NCBI GenBank assembly: GCA_025331445.1
Contig: JAIWNE010000016.1
Location: 1-64,000, forward strand
Source: Blakeslea trispora
Taxonomy: Eukaryota > Mucoromycota > Mucoromycetes > Mucorales > Choanephoraceae
Direction: 5' to 3'
Length of the DNA stretch: 64,000 nt
Shown here: positions 1 through 11,769 of the stretch, piece by piece
Position numbering within the stretch: position 1 is the first letter of the stretch
Layout: every line of letters starts with the position of its first letter
Notes under the pieces: model-generated
Databases searched by the model: none
Told to the model about the DNA's origin: nothing
Seen by the model: only the letters and a program-made list of their open reading frames with translations
Position numbers and translations under genes: made by a program

Positions 1-2
1 AT

Positions 3-2736
3 TGGGCTGCAGAAGTCATACCTGATAGTGCTGTCTATGAATATGCAGGCAAAGATGCTACCAATCTGTTTCCTGTCCAGGTATCTGCTCTTTGTGATGG
101 TACAACTGGAAGAGTACCTGAAGAAGTCGTATTGGACTTTCAAGTCAACCTGACGGATACCAATGCAGCTTATCATGACTTTCGTTTCTTCACGAATGAT
201 TATAGACCTGACTGGTATTTCGAACAAATGGTCTATCTACGCAAAAACTATCGATTGGGTTTCATGGGATATGAACCCTCGGATATTCTACGTCAGGCCA
301 CGGGCGAACGCAACCCAGGTGATACCAGTACTACTGCGCATCGAAGTTGGGCTATTTTACATGGTGATGTCTATGATCTTACCAACTATCTCATGGGCGG
401 TCGAGCTCCACGTGTGCCAGAGGGTATGGCCACACCTACCAACATTGATCTCAACTTTATGGATAACAGTATCGTTCAGTTGTTTAGGCAACTTGCGGGT
501 ACAGATATCTCAAAGCATTTTGACGTCTTGCCGATTTCGGAAGAACTGAGAAACCGTCAATTGGTGTGCTTGAGGAACTTGTTTTTTGTAGGCAAGGTGG
601 ATACAAGAAGATCGATACAATGTCAATTTTCAGAATACTTTCTGTTGCTTATTACTGGTTTCCTTTGTGCAGTCATCTTTTTCAAGTTTCTGGCCGCTCT
701 ACAGATGGGTTCCTCAAGGGAGCCTGAAGATTATGACAAGTTTATTGTTTGTCAAGTACCGTGTTATACTGAAAATGAAGAATCACTTCGAAAGACAATA
801 GACTCTATTGCTGTCTTGCGTTATGATGATAAGAGAAAACTCTTGTTTTTGGTGTGTGATGGTATGGTCACTGGTAGTGGTAATGACAGATCGACACCAC
901 GTATTGTTCTGGACATCTTGGGCGTCAACATAGAAGTTGATCCTGAACCTCTTTCCTTTTTGTCTCTTGGTGATGGATTAAAGCAGCACAATATGGCCAA
1001 AATCTATTCTGGACTCTATGAATGTTGTGGCCATGTTGTTCCCTATGTAGTTGTCGTCAAAGTGGGGGCTCCACACGAACACCAGAAGCCAGGCAATCGA
1101 GGTAAACGTGATTCACAGATGGTATTGATGCGATTCTTGAACAAGGTTCATTTTGAATCACCCATGACCCCTATGGAGCTTGAGATTTACCATCAAATCA
1201 AGAATGTCATTGGCGTCAGTCCCGACTTTTATGAATTTGTATTGATGGTGGATGCAGATACCGAAGTACTTCCTGATTCACTTAATCGTATGGTATCCTG
1301 CTTTGTTCATGACTCCAAAGTCATTGGATTATGTGGTGAGACAAAGCTGGCCAATGAGAAGGACAGTTGGGTCACCATGATCCAAGTCTATGAATACTAT
1401 ATATCCCATTTCCTCTCAAAGGCCTTTGAGTCCTTGTTTGGCTCTGTGACTTGTTTACCAGGCTGTTTCTGTATGTATCGAGTCCGATCTCCTGGGGGCA
1501 AGAAACAGCCCCTTTTGGTGAGTAATCAGGTCATTGACGATTATGCAGAGAATCGAGTGGATACATTGCATCAAAAGAATTTATTGCATCTTGGTGAAGA
1601 TCGTTATTTGACCACACTTATCCTGAAACATTTCCCAACACACAAAACTAAATTTACTTCAGATGCTGGCTGTCTGACAAACGCACCTGATACCTGGAGC
1701 GTATTACTCTCACAAAGACGTCGTTGGATCAATTCGACCATTCACAATTTAGGTGAACTCGTCTTTTTGCCTCAGCTCTGTGGTTTCTGTTGTTTCTCTA
1801 TGCGATTTGTTGTAATTCTAGATCTCTTGAGTACATTGGTGATGCCAGCAGTTGTGTGCTATCTAGGATTTCTTATTTATAAATTGGCTACTAATGCAGG
1901 ACAAGTGCCTTTTATATCGATTATTACATTATGTGGTGTTTACGGTTTACAAGCATTGATATTTATTGTTCGTAGAAAGGTAAGAATACATATAGACAAC
2001 ATAAGGAGAAAGCTAACTTTTATCTAAAAAAAACAAGTGGGAACATATTGGTTGGATGATTGTGTATATATTGGCTATCCCGCTTTTTTCATTCTTTATA
2101 CCTGTTTATGCGTTTTGGCACTTTGATGATTTCTCTTGGGGTAACACACGTCTTGTGATGGGAGAGGATGGAGAGAAGAAAGCCTTACCAGCAGACGAAG
2201 GCAAATTCGATCCCAAAGAAATACCCTTAAAAAAATGGTGCGACCATGAAAACGAACTTTGGGAAGCAGGCTCCACTGGATCAAAAGGGACTACCATCAC
2301 TTCCTCTACCACTCGTCGATCTATACCTGTCCTAAGCCATGGTTATCTAAGTACACCCAATCTCAATCAATTGCCCATGGCCCACTCTGGCTTCTACAGC
2401 GGTGATAACACAAGCTTTCGATACTCGACTCAGAATCTAAATGTCTTGAATCAGCCCTCGGTATTCAATATGCCGATGAATCCAATGTCACCTGCTTCTG
2501 TTTATAGTGAAGGTATCGTACATACAATGGATTACTCAAATATGATGGATGGTGTATATCAACCTACTGACGAAGAGATAAGAAGAGAAGTACAACGTAT
2601 TACATCAACTGCAGATCTCATGACGATGACGAAAAAGCAAGTGAGAGAGCAATTGAGTAGGCATTTTGGCGTCAACATGTCTTATAAAAAAGAATTTATT
2701 AGTTACTGTATTGAAGAGTCTTTGAAGCATCAATAA
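3..2736 (+). CDS. Class V/VII-type chitin synthase, 3' part (5' end outside window)
   Basis: The enzyme polymerises N-acetylglucosamine into cell-wall chitin at the plasma membrane. The frame is open from base 3, so the start lies upstream; 891 residues are present. Exons are 3..1979 and 2038..2736. The 58-nt intron (GT at 1980, AG at 2037) is phase 0 and rejoins the conserved block RRK/WEHIGWM. A cytochrome-b5-like segment (WAILHGDVYDLTNYL) comes first, then a membrane segment, then the catalytic domain with DAD (1251-1259), GEDR (1593-1604) and QRRRW (1713-1727). Several membrane helices follow. The last 55 or so residues form a DEK_C domain, which is typical of the class V/VII division. 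Many class V enzymes also carry an N-terminal myosin motor; that region is outside the window, so I cannot separate class V from class VII. Confidence 0.95.
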
Positions 2737-3227
2737 ACTCTTTGTTTTGTTTATTTATTTTACTTTCGACAGATACAATTTTTAGTGCTTATGGACACGA
2801 ACAAATACATGCTGTTTCCCTCTCTTTTCTTTTTTACCTTTTTATGTTTCTAAACGAGTTCAGTTTGTCATTCAAGTACATTGGTAAATAGTCAAAGTAA
2901 CATCTATAATTCAAAGACAAAAATAAGCTAGTACCATTCGAAAAAGCAAAAAAAAAAAAAAAAATTGAGAAACGATAGAATAGATCTTCTCTTGAGATCA
3001 AGTGGAGGGTGAGAAATAAGGGATGGTGTTACAGGTGTCACAAATGTTACAAAAAGGTAGTGTTCCGCAAAAATCAGCTCATCCTATAAACAACAACAAT
3101 AATAAAGACGAAAAAGAAATACTCAATTTGTTTATAAGAGAGGCAGAAGAAAAAGGAATAGAATGGGTTTTATATAGATAGATAGGTAAGAATGGGATGT
3201 ATGTAATAATAAGTAGAATAAAACAGA
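2737..3227. other. Convergent intergenic region
   Basis: This is the shared 3' space of the chitin synthase (plus) and the MADS-box gene (minus). It is A+T-rich with a poly-A run near 2948-2963. I see no open frame or RNA gene in it. Polyadenylation signals for both genes probably lie here, but no single site stands out. Confidence 0.6.
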
Positions 3228-4309
3228 TTATCTCTTTAAAGGGACATGATCTTGATGTCTATTTGACCAGAATCTATTTTCGTCAGCATTGTTATCAGGT
3301 AAATTGTAGTACAAGGTGCTTGGTGTGGGCGTTGTGTTAGGATAGTTTGGGTATGTCATTGAGCCATAATTTGATGTAATTTGCTGTGCCTGTTGTTGAG
3401 GACTTGTGGATTGATTCATTATTAAAGAAGGATCAGTTACTCCCATTAAGTTGTATTTCTAGAGAATAATTTTTATAAGCAAGAGAGAGAAAGAGAAATT
3501 GGTTTAGGATTTTATTTACCTTCTTATCCTCGTTATAAGTGTTGTCCAGTGGTGAAGCGTTTTGGCGATAGTAAGTATTTTGCTAAAGAGAAAGAGATTG
3601 TTTTAAATGTTAATATATAATAAAGATCAACAATCGCCTCCTCGATATTTTTTTTCATTCAAAAACATCCTTTTCATAACACATATAACTTGTCTCTCAC
3701 TCTCTCACTCTCTCTTTTAGCAGAATTAATTTTGAACCAAATCGACTTACCATGTTTGGAGAAGTAGTGACAGCAGTTGAGCTAGTGTTGTCTGTTGCGG
3801 CAACAGATCTAGAGGATTGTGGTGAATCCAGAGGCGGCACATTTTCCATTGGATCAGGTGCATTGAGACATGATTGAATCAGATTCTTTCCTTCGGGTTT
3901 TGTTACAAGTGGCTGTAACTTGGGTGTAGTAAAAGTATAGACCAATCCTGTTTCAGAAACAACAAGAAGCAACACTTGAGTGCCTGTCAGCGTACTTAAT
4001 TCATATGCCTAATAAAATCAAAATAATAAGTCTCTCAATGATTTTTAGAGTAATCTTATTAAGCCATGCCTTTTTCATGATGCCTGCTTTTCGTTTTGAA
4101 AAAGTGATGTGTCTTCTTGATTTATCGTTTATGTATTCGATCTTAATTTTCCTTCTGCCTGATCGCTTGTCGGGCTGAGCGCTTTCATCTGAATCACCTT
4201 CTTCTAGAATAGACACAGATGTTGTATCATTCATCAAAGGAGGCTGCACCATGTACTGCTGCTGCTGTTGTTGTTGATGTAATGGCAGTTGATAATAACT
4301 CGATTGCAT
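3228..4309 (-). CDS. MADS-box transcription factor, Mcm1/SRF type
   Basis: This is a sequence-specific DNA-binding factor of the SRF/Mcm1 branch, expected to bind CArG-like boxes with co-factors. Exons on the minus strand are 4309..4070, 4008..3751, 3582..3520 and 3458..3228, giving 263 residues. The MADS domain spans about residues 51-107 and contains GRRKIKIEYI, SRRHITFSKRKAGIMKK, AYELSTLTGTQVLLLV and GLVYTFTTPKL. A glutamine run (residues 12-18) precedes it. The tail is rich in Pro, Ser, Thr, Asn and Gln, as expected of an activation region. The start at 4309 was chosen because upstream in-frame residues are low-complexity. Intron 1 (4069..4009) splits the MADS box after IMKK and appears to start with GC instead of GT. 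The other two introns are GT-AG (GTAAGT, GTAAAT). Confidence 0.88.
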
Positions 4310-6098
4310 AACTGTATTAGTAAAACTGAAAAGAGAAAGAAAGAAAAAAGAAGGAGACCAAGAAAAAAAAAACAGAGTTTTAAAAGAATTGCATGACGCC
4401 TCTGTACACCCATTTATTCTCGGGTGAGAACAAATGACATAAGAGTTTATTATGTTATGATTGATTTGAATATTTCTACAATTTCCTCTCTCTCCCCCCC
4501 CCTCCTCCCTCCCCCTATTATCTCCCGTAGTCATGAGCGCAGTTTGTGTTTAGTTTGCAGAGTAGAAAGAAAGAAAGAAAGGTAAAGAGATGATTACTAG
4601 AAAAAAAAAAGAGAGATACTCTTGTTTTTTCTTACTAGCTTTTACTTGATTTATGTACAGAAAACCGGTTTTAGTAATAATACTTAATAAAGTATCTGTC
4701 AAAAGAAGCAGAGAGACATGGACCTTTTTTTTTGCTATTATTGAAGAATCAAACTTTATAGTGTTTAAGCTTTAGGGATACAAAAAAGAAAGCGCAGGTT
4801 CAAGATGGCTTTGTTTTCTTTTCTTGGTAATTTTCACACCTTTTCGGGAAATTACTGGGAAATACAACAGTTTGATTCCCAATGTTCAGCAACCGAAACC
4901 AAGATTTGACTCAAGAAAACAATTGCGCTTTTATAAATGATAAAACTAAATCTATACTTAAACAGACTCTATTCTCTTCTTCTTGTTCTCCATCTCAACA
5001 AAAAGAGAGAGAAAAAAAAAAGTATAAGTGAGAGACCTGCATAGAATCGGATTTTCAAAGATTTTTTTTTTGGAGAACTATCAGAAACGCTATGTGTCTT
5101 TTGTCTTGTGCTACTTTTTTTTTTTGAGATAAAGGAGGCAAAAAAAAGGACTTCTGGCTCCTTCATAGGTTGATTATCACTTCTAGAATAAAGGGCAGTC
5201 ATTGGCTCAGATAAGACCAAGTAAAGCGATACATAAAGATGGACTTATGGAACAGTGCAAGTAAATATATTTATCAGGGATTGCTGTAAGCTGATTGCAT
5301 TCATGCAAATGAATTAATTCAATGTCAGAATCGAAGCTGCATTTCAAACATGCCAAGCCTATTGTATATCCATTGAATCTGTACATTCAAATTCAATAAT
5401 AAAAAAAAGAAGGTGTATTTCCTTATCTCTGCATCGTTGGTGTAATTCAAGTGAAGCCTTTCAAACATTTCTTTTGAGCTTGTAAAACTGACTCAAAGTC
5501 AGATCGATACTAGATGAAAATGCTTCAATCGCTGCTTGTTGCTTGAACAAATGAAACAAACTGCATTACTTGACTATAGAATATAGAAACAAATGTATTG
5601 TCAAGAATCTTTGCCTTCCTTTTTTCTTTTCAATTGAACAAGTTAGTGCTCCTCTATCTTTGTTAAACAATCGAAAGATCAAAAAAGCACTCCTTTCCCC
5701 CCTTTTTATTCACCAAGGATATACTGTAATCTATCGAATTGAGTGAAGCTAAAAGAAAACATTCTCAGTTCATGGCTAGTCAATGCTTGATGAGAATAAA
5801 AACCAAAAAAAGGGGACCTTATTATAGAGCACAAAGTACCTGCTCAAGAGAAATGACAAAGAACCATCTCTTGAGAACACATAGACATCGCGCCCGACAA
5901 AGTCACGACGACGTCACACGCGCACCTTTTTTTAAAAAAAAATATTATCTGCACATATTTTAATCGACGCGTTTTTTCTTTTTCTTTTTTTTTTTTTTAA
6001 ATATATTTTCTCTTTAACAAAGGGTTACTTTATCTCTTCCTTTCTGATAAACCTTTATATTTCAAAACCAAACAGAAAACAACCTAATATAAAAGACC
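4310..6098. promoter_or_regulatory. Divergent intergenic region between the MADS-box gene and the nucleoporin gene
   Basis: This 1.8-kb region lies between two divergent starts and must hold both promoters. It has purine/pyrimidine-biased tracts near 4490-4515 and 4560-4615. A locally GC-rich stretch at 5885-5925 contains a GACGTCA motif, like half of a CRE/ATF site. Short open frames here (4969-5220 minus, 5739-5963 plus) have no recognisable content. I see no RNA gene. Confidence 0.4.
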
Positions 6099-8178
6099 AT
6101 GTGTATGCAAAAAAAAGAAGTTCCATAAAAAAAAGAATAAACTAGATAGAATTTCGAAAACAACTCTAGCAATATCAAACTGACACAACCTTTTTACATT
6201 TTCGCTTTTTTTTCTTTATTCTTTCTATCAAATAGCTTTCAGCTTCGGAAATACAAACGCAAATAAGCCAGCAACAGGTTTTGGTTTTGGAAGCTCCAGT
6301 ACGTAAAAAAAAAATAGAAATAGAATGGATATAGAGAAGACTGATGATGGATTGTTTTTTATATATATCACAGACGCTACTACTACACCTGCATTCGGCG
6401 CTAGCACTTCAACACCTGCTGCCACTGGTGGATTTGGTGGATTCGGTGCTACTTCTACACCTGCCGCTCCTACTACTGGTGGGTTCGGTGGTTTTGGAGC
6501 TACCTCTACACCCGCTGCCGCTCCTGCCACTGGCGGTTTTGGTGGATTCGGTGCCACCTCCACACCTGCCGCACCTGCCACTGGTGGTTTTGGTGGATTT
6601 GGTGCTGCACCTGCTACTTCCACACCCGCTGCTGCTCCTGCCACTGGTGGTTTTGGTGGATTCGGTGCCACCTCTACACCCGCTGCCGCTCCTGCCACTG
6701 GTGGTTTTGGTGGATTTGGTGCCACACCTGCTACTTCTACACCTGCTGCTGCTCCTGCCACTGGTGGCTTTGGCGGTTTCGGCGCTACTTCTACTCCTGC
6801 CGCACCTGCTGCCACTGGCGGTTTTGGTGGTTTCGGCGTTACTTCTACACCTGCTGCACCTGCTGCTTCTAGCGGTTTTGGTGGATTTGGTGCTGCACCT
6901 GCTACTTCCACACCCGCTGCTGCTCCTGCCACTGGCGGTTTTGTTGGATTTGGTGCTTCCAAGCCTGCTACAACCACAGGAGGATTTGGCGGATTTGGTG
7001 CCACATCTACACCTGCTGCTGCTACCTCTACACCTGCTGCTGCTACCTCTACACCTGCTGCTACCTCTACTGTTGGTGGATTTGGTGGATTTGGTGCTAC
7101 CTCTACACCTGCTACCACCAGTGCTGCTACTGGCTTTGGTACACCTGCTCCTACATCTACACCTAGTTTCGGTGGATTTGGTACCAGCACAGCTACTACT
7201 ACAACCACTTCTAAGCCAGTACTTTCATTCGGTGCACCTCCCACTTCAACAGCCACAACCACACCATCTTTTGGAGAATTTGGACAAAAGTCAACTGGTA
7301 ACATATATAACAATAGGTAAACAATACGATTCCTAATCTTCTTTTTTTTTTAGCTTCCACAACAACACCTGGTACGAATGCTACTTTCACCTTGACTGCA
7401 CAACCTACAACTGCCACATCTGCCACATCTGCCACATCTGCCAAGCCAACCTCTGTCCCTACACCATCCACGTTAAAGAACAAATCTATGGAAGATGTAC
7501 TCAATATGTGGACTAAAGAATTAGAAAAGCAAACAACCGAATTCCATAAGCAAGCTACTCAAGTTGCTCAGTGGGATCAACAGTTGATTGAGAATGGCAA
7601 CAAGGTAATTGGCATTCGGTTTCTTTAAACGCATAGACTGACACTTTATAGATTTCTACTTTGCATGATAATGTCACTAAAGTTGAAGTCACTCAGCGTG
7701 AAATTGAACAAAACTTGAGTTATATCAGTGCACAACAAGAGGAAATCAATTCTATTCTGGATAATTATGAAAAGCAAATCAAGGAGATCTTTGACGAAAA
7801 TAACCTGCAACAACCTATGCAACCTGCTGATGTACAAAGAGAAAAGTCTTATGGTTTAGCTGAAAGTCTAAACAGCCAACTGGATGATGTCAGCAGAAAC
7901 TTGAATATCATGGTTGAGGAAATCAACAAGATGGGCAATGCCAAACAAATGACAACAGAAGAAGATGACACTGTAAGTCTCTTTTATTTCGAAATAGCAA
8001 CACCTGTGTCTCATTTGTTTCTTTATAGGTTGGACAAATTGTTCAGATCTTAAATGCTCACTTGTCTTCTTTGCAATGGATTGACACTCATTCAATGAAA
8101 TTAGAAAACAAGATTCAAGAAGTTACCAAATTACAAGAAGAAGTTGTCAGAGATCAAGAACCTTCTTTACGTAAATAA
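6099..8178 (+). CDS. NSP1: FG nucleoporin Nsp1/Nup62
   Basis: This is a central-channel nucleoporin; the FG repeats form the permeability barrier and the C-terminal coiled coil anchors it to Nup54/Nup58-type partners. Exons are 6099..6102, 6236..6298, 6374..7297, 7354..7604, 7652..7972 and 8029..8178, giving 570 residues. The first coding exon is only ATGT; joined to exon 2 it gives MSFSFGNTNANKPATGFGFG, which supports the model. Exon 3 encodes about a dozen GFGGFG blocks separated by Ala/Thr/Pro/Ser spacers such as ATSTPAAAPATG. Exons 4-6 encode the Nsp1_C coiled coil (KNKSMEDVLNMWTKELEKQ onward). All junctions keep frame and the total length is a multiple of three. The minus-strand and +1 open frames over exon 3 are shadows of the repeats. 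Confidence 0.93.
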
Positions 8179-8217
8179 TCAATAAACACACAGCTGTTTT
8201 TTTTTATTTTTATTTTT

Positions 8218-8808
8218 TTATAAATCATATCCAATTTCAGTCAATGCTTTCTTGAGTTCTTCGCTTTCATGATCAAATCTTAAGCCAGTCTGGAAGGCTT
8301 CGGCTGCTTCTTCAATCCTGGCTAAACCCACCAAAGCTTTACCCTTTCTAAACCAACCTTTGCTCCATTCACGCTTGAGACGAGTTACCATTTCTGCATC
8401 CACATAGGCTTCTACATAATTCTTTAAAGAGAGATAGGCAGCCGATCGATTACTCAAGACAGGTGCTAATTCTTCCTTGACATACTGAAAGGCCAAAGGT
8501 TCCCAAAGAGGGCGCGACCAAGAGAGGTCAACAGCCATGGTATAGAAACGAATAGCTTCAGGAAAGTTGTTTTGTTTAAAGTGCTTGTTGCCCTCTTCCT
8601 TGAGACGAGTGACTTGAGCGTTACGGGTAGGGTTAGGTACGTTGGGAGGAGGCAAGTCCTTGACGTGTTTAAGAGTAGAGGCCAAGATGTTGTGTTCTGT
8701 CCAGTCTATTTGACATTTGGTACATTTTTCAAGGCCATGTTCGTTACAGAGAATCTTGTCGCCATCACTAGAGATGCTCACTTCAGGTTGAATATAAGCA
8801 GTGGCCAT
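8218..8808 (-). CDS. SEC72: Sec72-like subunit of the Sec63 ER translocation complex (TPR protein)
   Basis: This 196-residue single-exon protein is likely the fungal Sec72 subunit that helps post-translational import into the ER. The N terminus has a cysteine/histidine set (CNEHGLEKCTKCQIDW), then PPPNV, then TPR helices. The TPR part includes EEGNKHFKQNNFPEAIRFYT, RPLWEP, LSNRSAAYLSL, and KGWFRKGKALVGLARIEEA. This order matches Sec72 as I know it from yeasts. The start at 8808 was preferred over the upstream in-frame methionine at 8904 because the extra 32 residues come from a low-complexity leader. The stop lies 39 bp from the nucleoporin stop, so the two genes converge tightly. A generic Hsp70/Hsp90 TPR co-chaperone is the main alternative. 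Confidence 0.8.
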   Translation of the reverse strand: MATAYIQPEVSISSDGDKILCNEHGLEKCTKCQIDWTEHNILASTLKHVKDLPPPNVPNPTRNAQVTRLKEEGNKHFKQNNFPEAIRFYTMAVDLSWSRPLWEPLAFQYVKEELAPVLSNRSAAYLSLKNYVEAYVDAEMVTRLKREWSKGWFRKGKALVGLARIEEAAEAFQTGLRFDHESEELKKALTEIGYDL

Positions 8809-9153
8809 TTTTTGAATTAAATAAATAGATAAAAGAGAGAGAGAAAAAAAAAAGAGTGGAAAAAAAAAGAGCGTCACTAATTTATATTTGCTCTTTCTCT
8901 TCATTTCTCACTTTGATCTCTCTTTCTTTTCACTTTCTCTCTCTCTCTCTTTTGTCTGAATAGCCACTTAAAATATGCCATTTCATGAGGTTACAAGCAC
9001 ACCAAATAAATTTAAAATTTCGAATTTTAATTATTTTTTTTAATAGTCAACACCCAATGCATTATTAAAACGAGCAAATGAGGTTGATTTAAGAATAAAC
9101 TTTTATCCATGAATCTCATAAATAAGCATTAGGAACATTGTCTTGTTCGTTTT

Positions 9154-9995
9154 ATGGAGCAACCATTGACCTATTCTGTCAAGTAAGTTAAATGGTTACC
9201 AAGAGAAATTGTTTGCTTATGTTTCCATAGTGACGAGTTTAACCTGGTCATTGATTATTATCATGTCAATGATCTACCTAGCGCATTACATGAATGGACA
9301 TTTCAGCTTGTCAAGTCTAATTTATTTGATCTGTAAGTGATTTGATCTGTTTTGCATGTACAAGCATTGACCCTGAGTAAGGTATGCGCAATCTCATATG
9401 GGCTGGGATGATGCTCAAAAACGCAAAGAAATGCTGGATCCTCGTACACGGTATTTGATTGCTAGATCCAAGACAGATCCAACTGATTTGAAAGGTTTCT
9501 TGTCATTTCAACTACTTCAAGAAGAGACTATGGATGATGATATCATGGCCAACACTGCTTATTGGTAAGTCCCACCCTCTCTATTGAAAATCAATCAACT
9601 TTTAATTGCCCTTCAAAAGCTTTGAAATTCAATTAGCACCTCATGCCCGTAGAAAAGGGTTGGGTGAATACCTTATGGATTTATTGTGGCAGATTGGTTG
9701 TTACTGGAAAATGGATAAAGTGATGCTTACTGTCTTTAAAGGTAAAAAAAAAAATTGATTTTTTATACTTTTATATCTCATCTTTTTCTAGCAAATCAAG
9801 GTGCCTTCCGATTTTATACCGAGAAATTAGGGTAATATAAGCTATCACTGATCATCCGAGAAAAAAAATTGATTCAAGTAACATATGATTGATAGTTTCA
9901 AGCTGGATGAAATCTCGCCCAGTGCTTGTTTGCCACTCTACAGAGCCAAGAAATTTGATTATGAATTATTAAGTAAACCATGCACAGAGAAATAG
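9154..9995 (+). CDS. NAA40: N-alpha-acetyltransferase 40 (NatD), histone H4/H2A-specific
   Basis: This is a GNAT-fold enzyme that acetylates the N-terminal residue of histones H4 and H2A. Exons are 9154..9182, 9231..9332, 9382..9564, 9620..9741, 9792..9831 and 9896..9995, giving 191 residues. All introns are GT-AG, 46-64 nt, and every junction keeps frame. Family marks include GWDDAQKRKEM, RYLIAR, and the substrate-side block EIQLAPHARRKGLGEYLM, which holds the acetyl-CoA loop (RRKGLG). The C-terminal pattern DEISPS followed by FDYELLSK is characteristic of NAA40. The N terminus is slightly short compared with animal enzymes. The gene is followed after 88 bp by gamma-SNAP on the same strand. 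Confidence 0.88.
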
Positions 9996-10083
9996 AAACT
10001 GTGTTTCAAATCTCGAGATTACATATTCTTTCTTTTTGTTTTTTCGTTTTTTTTATCTTTCTTGCTTATACTTTACACTTAAT

Positions 10084-11554
10084 ATGGACGCAGAACAGAT
10101 TCGAGATGGCGTCAAGAACATGCAACAAGGCGACAAAGCGTATTGTTTTTGTTTTGTAGAGATTGATAGTATAGACTCATTTATTATGATTATTATTATT
10201 ATTATTATTATTATGCAGCGCTTCAAAAGGCTTGTTCAGAAAACCCGACTGGGATTTAGCTGCTAGTTGCTATGAGCGTGCAGGTAACTTTATTCCCTTT
10301 CACTTTGAATCCAAAACAGAAAGAAAAGAAAAACTCATCTCGAGATTTGAATTTCAGCTACTTCCTTCAAGATTGCAAAGTCTAGTGATCAAGCAGTTCA
10401 AGCTTATATTAAAGCTTCAGACGCTCTTTCAAAGGCAGATGCGTAAGTTTTCGCTGTTTAGATAGATGTATCGAAATCAAACAACTAAAGTATGAGATAG
10501 CACTCATTTGGCTGGTAAAGCGCTTGAGAATGCTGCATTTATCTTGGCTCATGATCTAAATCAACCTCAAAGAGCTGCTGAACTCTATCAGCGCGCTAGT
10601 AACTATTTTATGACGCAAGGTAGTATCGATCGTGCGGCTGAACAACTGGAAAAGGCAGGAAGGTAATGATTTTGATTGTTGTTGATAATGGAATGATTGA
10701 CAATGACATCATGCTAGAGTGCTGGAAAATGTAGATGTCAATGCTAGTTATGACATGTACAGTAAAGCATGTACTATCTATGAGCAAGAAGACCGCGGTA
10801 GATTTGCTGTAGATATCTTCAAGAGAGCTGTTTCTCTCTTGATCCGTAATAAAAGGTAAGCTTCCTTCCTTCTCTAGAAAATATCTTTAACCTCATTTCT
10901 CTGGGATAAATAGATATGATAAGGCTATTGAAATGCTGAAACGACAATCCATTGTACTTCAAAAATTCACGAGCCGATCTCATCTGTACAAAGCTAATCT
11001 CAGTATTCTAATTTTAATCTTTGCTATTGGCGATGATGTGGAAGCAGGCAAGCAATTCAGTTATATGTGTGGGTAAAGTGTGTGTGTTTACTCTTTTAGA
11101 AAAGGAGGATGGATCTAATCCCTTTTTTTATAGTAATGATGCAGGATTTGCACAGAGTGAAGAGGCTCAAATTGCACAGGACTTATTACAGGCATATGAA
11201 GAAAGAGATCAAGAGTTGTTAGAAACCACGGTTCGTCTACAGCACCTTACTTTCCTCGATAATGAAGTGGTTAAACTTGCAAGATTATTGACTGTTCCCG
11301 GAGAAGTATTATCATCCACTACTAGCCCTCGAAGAGGCAATTATACGACACCAACGAATAACAGAAAACTACCTGATAACAATGTGCATGATGTACGCTC
11401 CATGTCCCATGCTCAAGCAAGAGCTGAACTCTATAGCAATCACACTGGACGTCCTCCTCAACCAGTCGATGAGAAGGATAGCTTAAACAAAGACTTTTCT
11501 AACCTTCGAACAGATGATTATTATAGTGACGAAGATGAAGAGGGACTACGATAG
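10084..11554 (+). CDS. Gamma-SNAP (NSF attachment protein)
   Basis: This adaptor recruits the NSF ATPase to SNARE complexes for disassembly after membrane fusion. Exons are 10084..10139, 10219..10283, 10358..10442, 10501..10662, 10718..10855, 10914..11072 and 11134..11554, giving 361 residues. The N-terminal part reads as SNAP alpha-solenoid helices: KPDWDLAASCYERAA, AVQAYIKASDALSKA, AGKALENAAFILAH and SIDRAAEQLEKAGR. The gamma branch is favoured because PDWDLAASCYE and the later helix ERDQELLETTVRLQHLTFLD resemble animal gamma-SNAP more than Sec17. The C-terminal 80 or so residues, ending DDYYSDEDEEGLR, extend beyond the usual length and are acidic and disordered-looking. Intron 1 carries an (ATT)n microsatellite at about 10186-10215. 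Confidence 0.85.
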
Positions 11555-11769
11555 AGTTTCTCTTTTGGTAGTTGTGTAGCATAGAATAAACCAAAAGAAA
11601 GAAGCCTATCTCTTTTTTTCTTTATGCATGATTTCACCTAAAATAAAAGAGTCACGTCTTTTGGTCTTCTCTTTCAGTGTGAATTTAAAGATTGAAGTTC
11701 TTTTTTTTACTTTTGTTTTCTTTTTCAAAGTAGCTTTTTTTTTTAAAAGGGATAGAAAAAGAAGACAAT

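Noticed and set aside
4969..5220. 83-residue minus-strand frame
   Set aside because: No recognisable motif and dominated by poly-T/poly-A derived Phe/Lys runs.
5739..5963. 74-residue plus-strand frame upstream of the nucleoporin gene
   Set aside because: The start is not an ATG, the content is basic low complexity, and it lies in a promoter region.
6228..7336. Long minus-strand and +1 frames over the FG-repeat exon (over 300 residues each)
   Set aside because: They are pure Val/Ala/Pro or Leu-rich shadows of the GFGGFG repeats and lack introns or family signatures.
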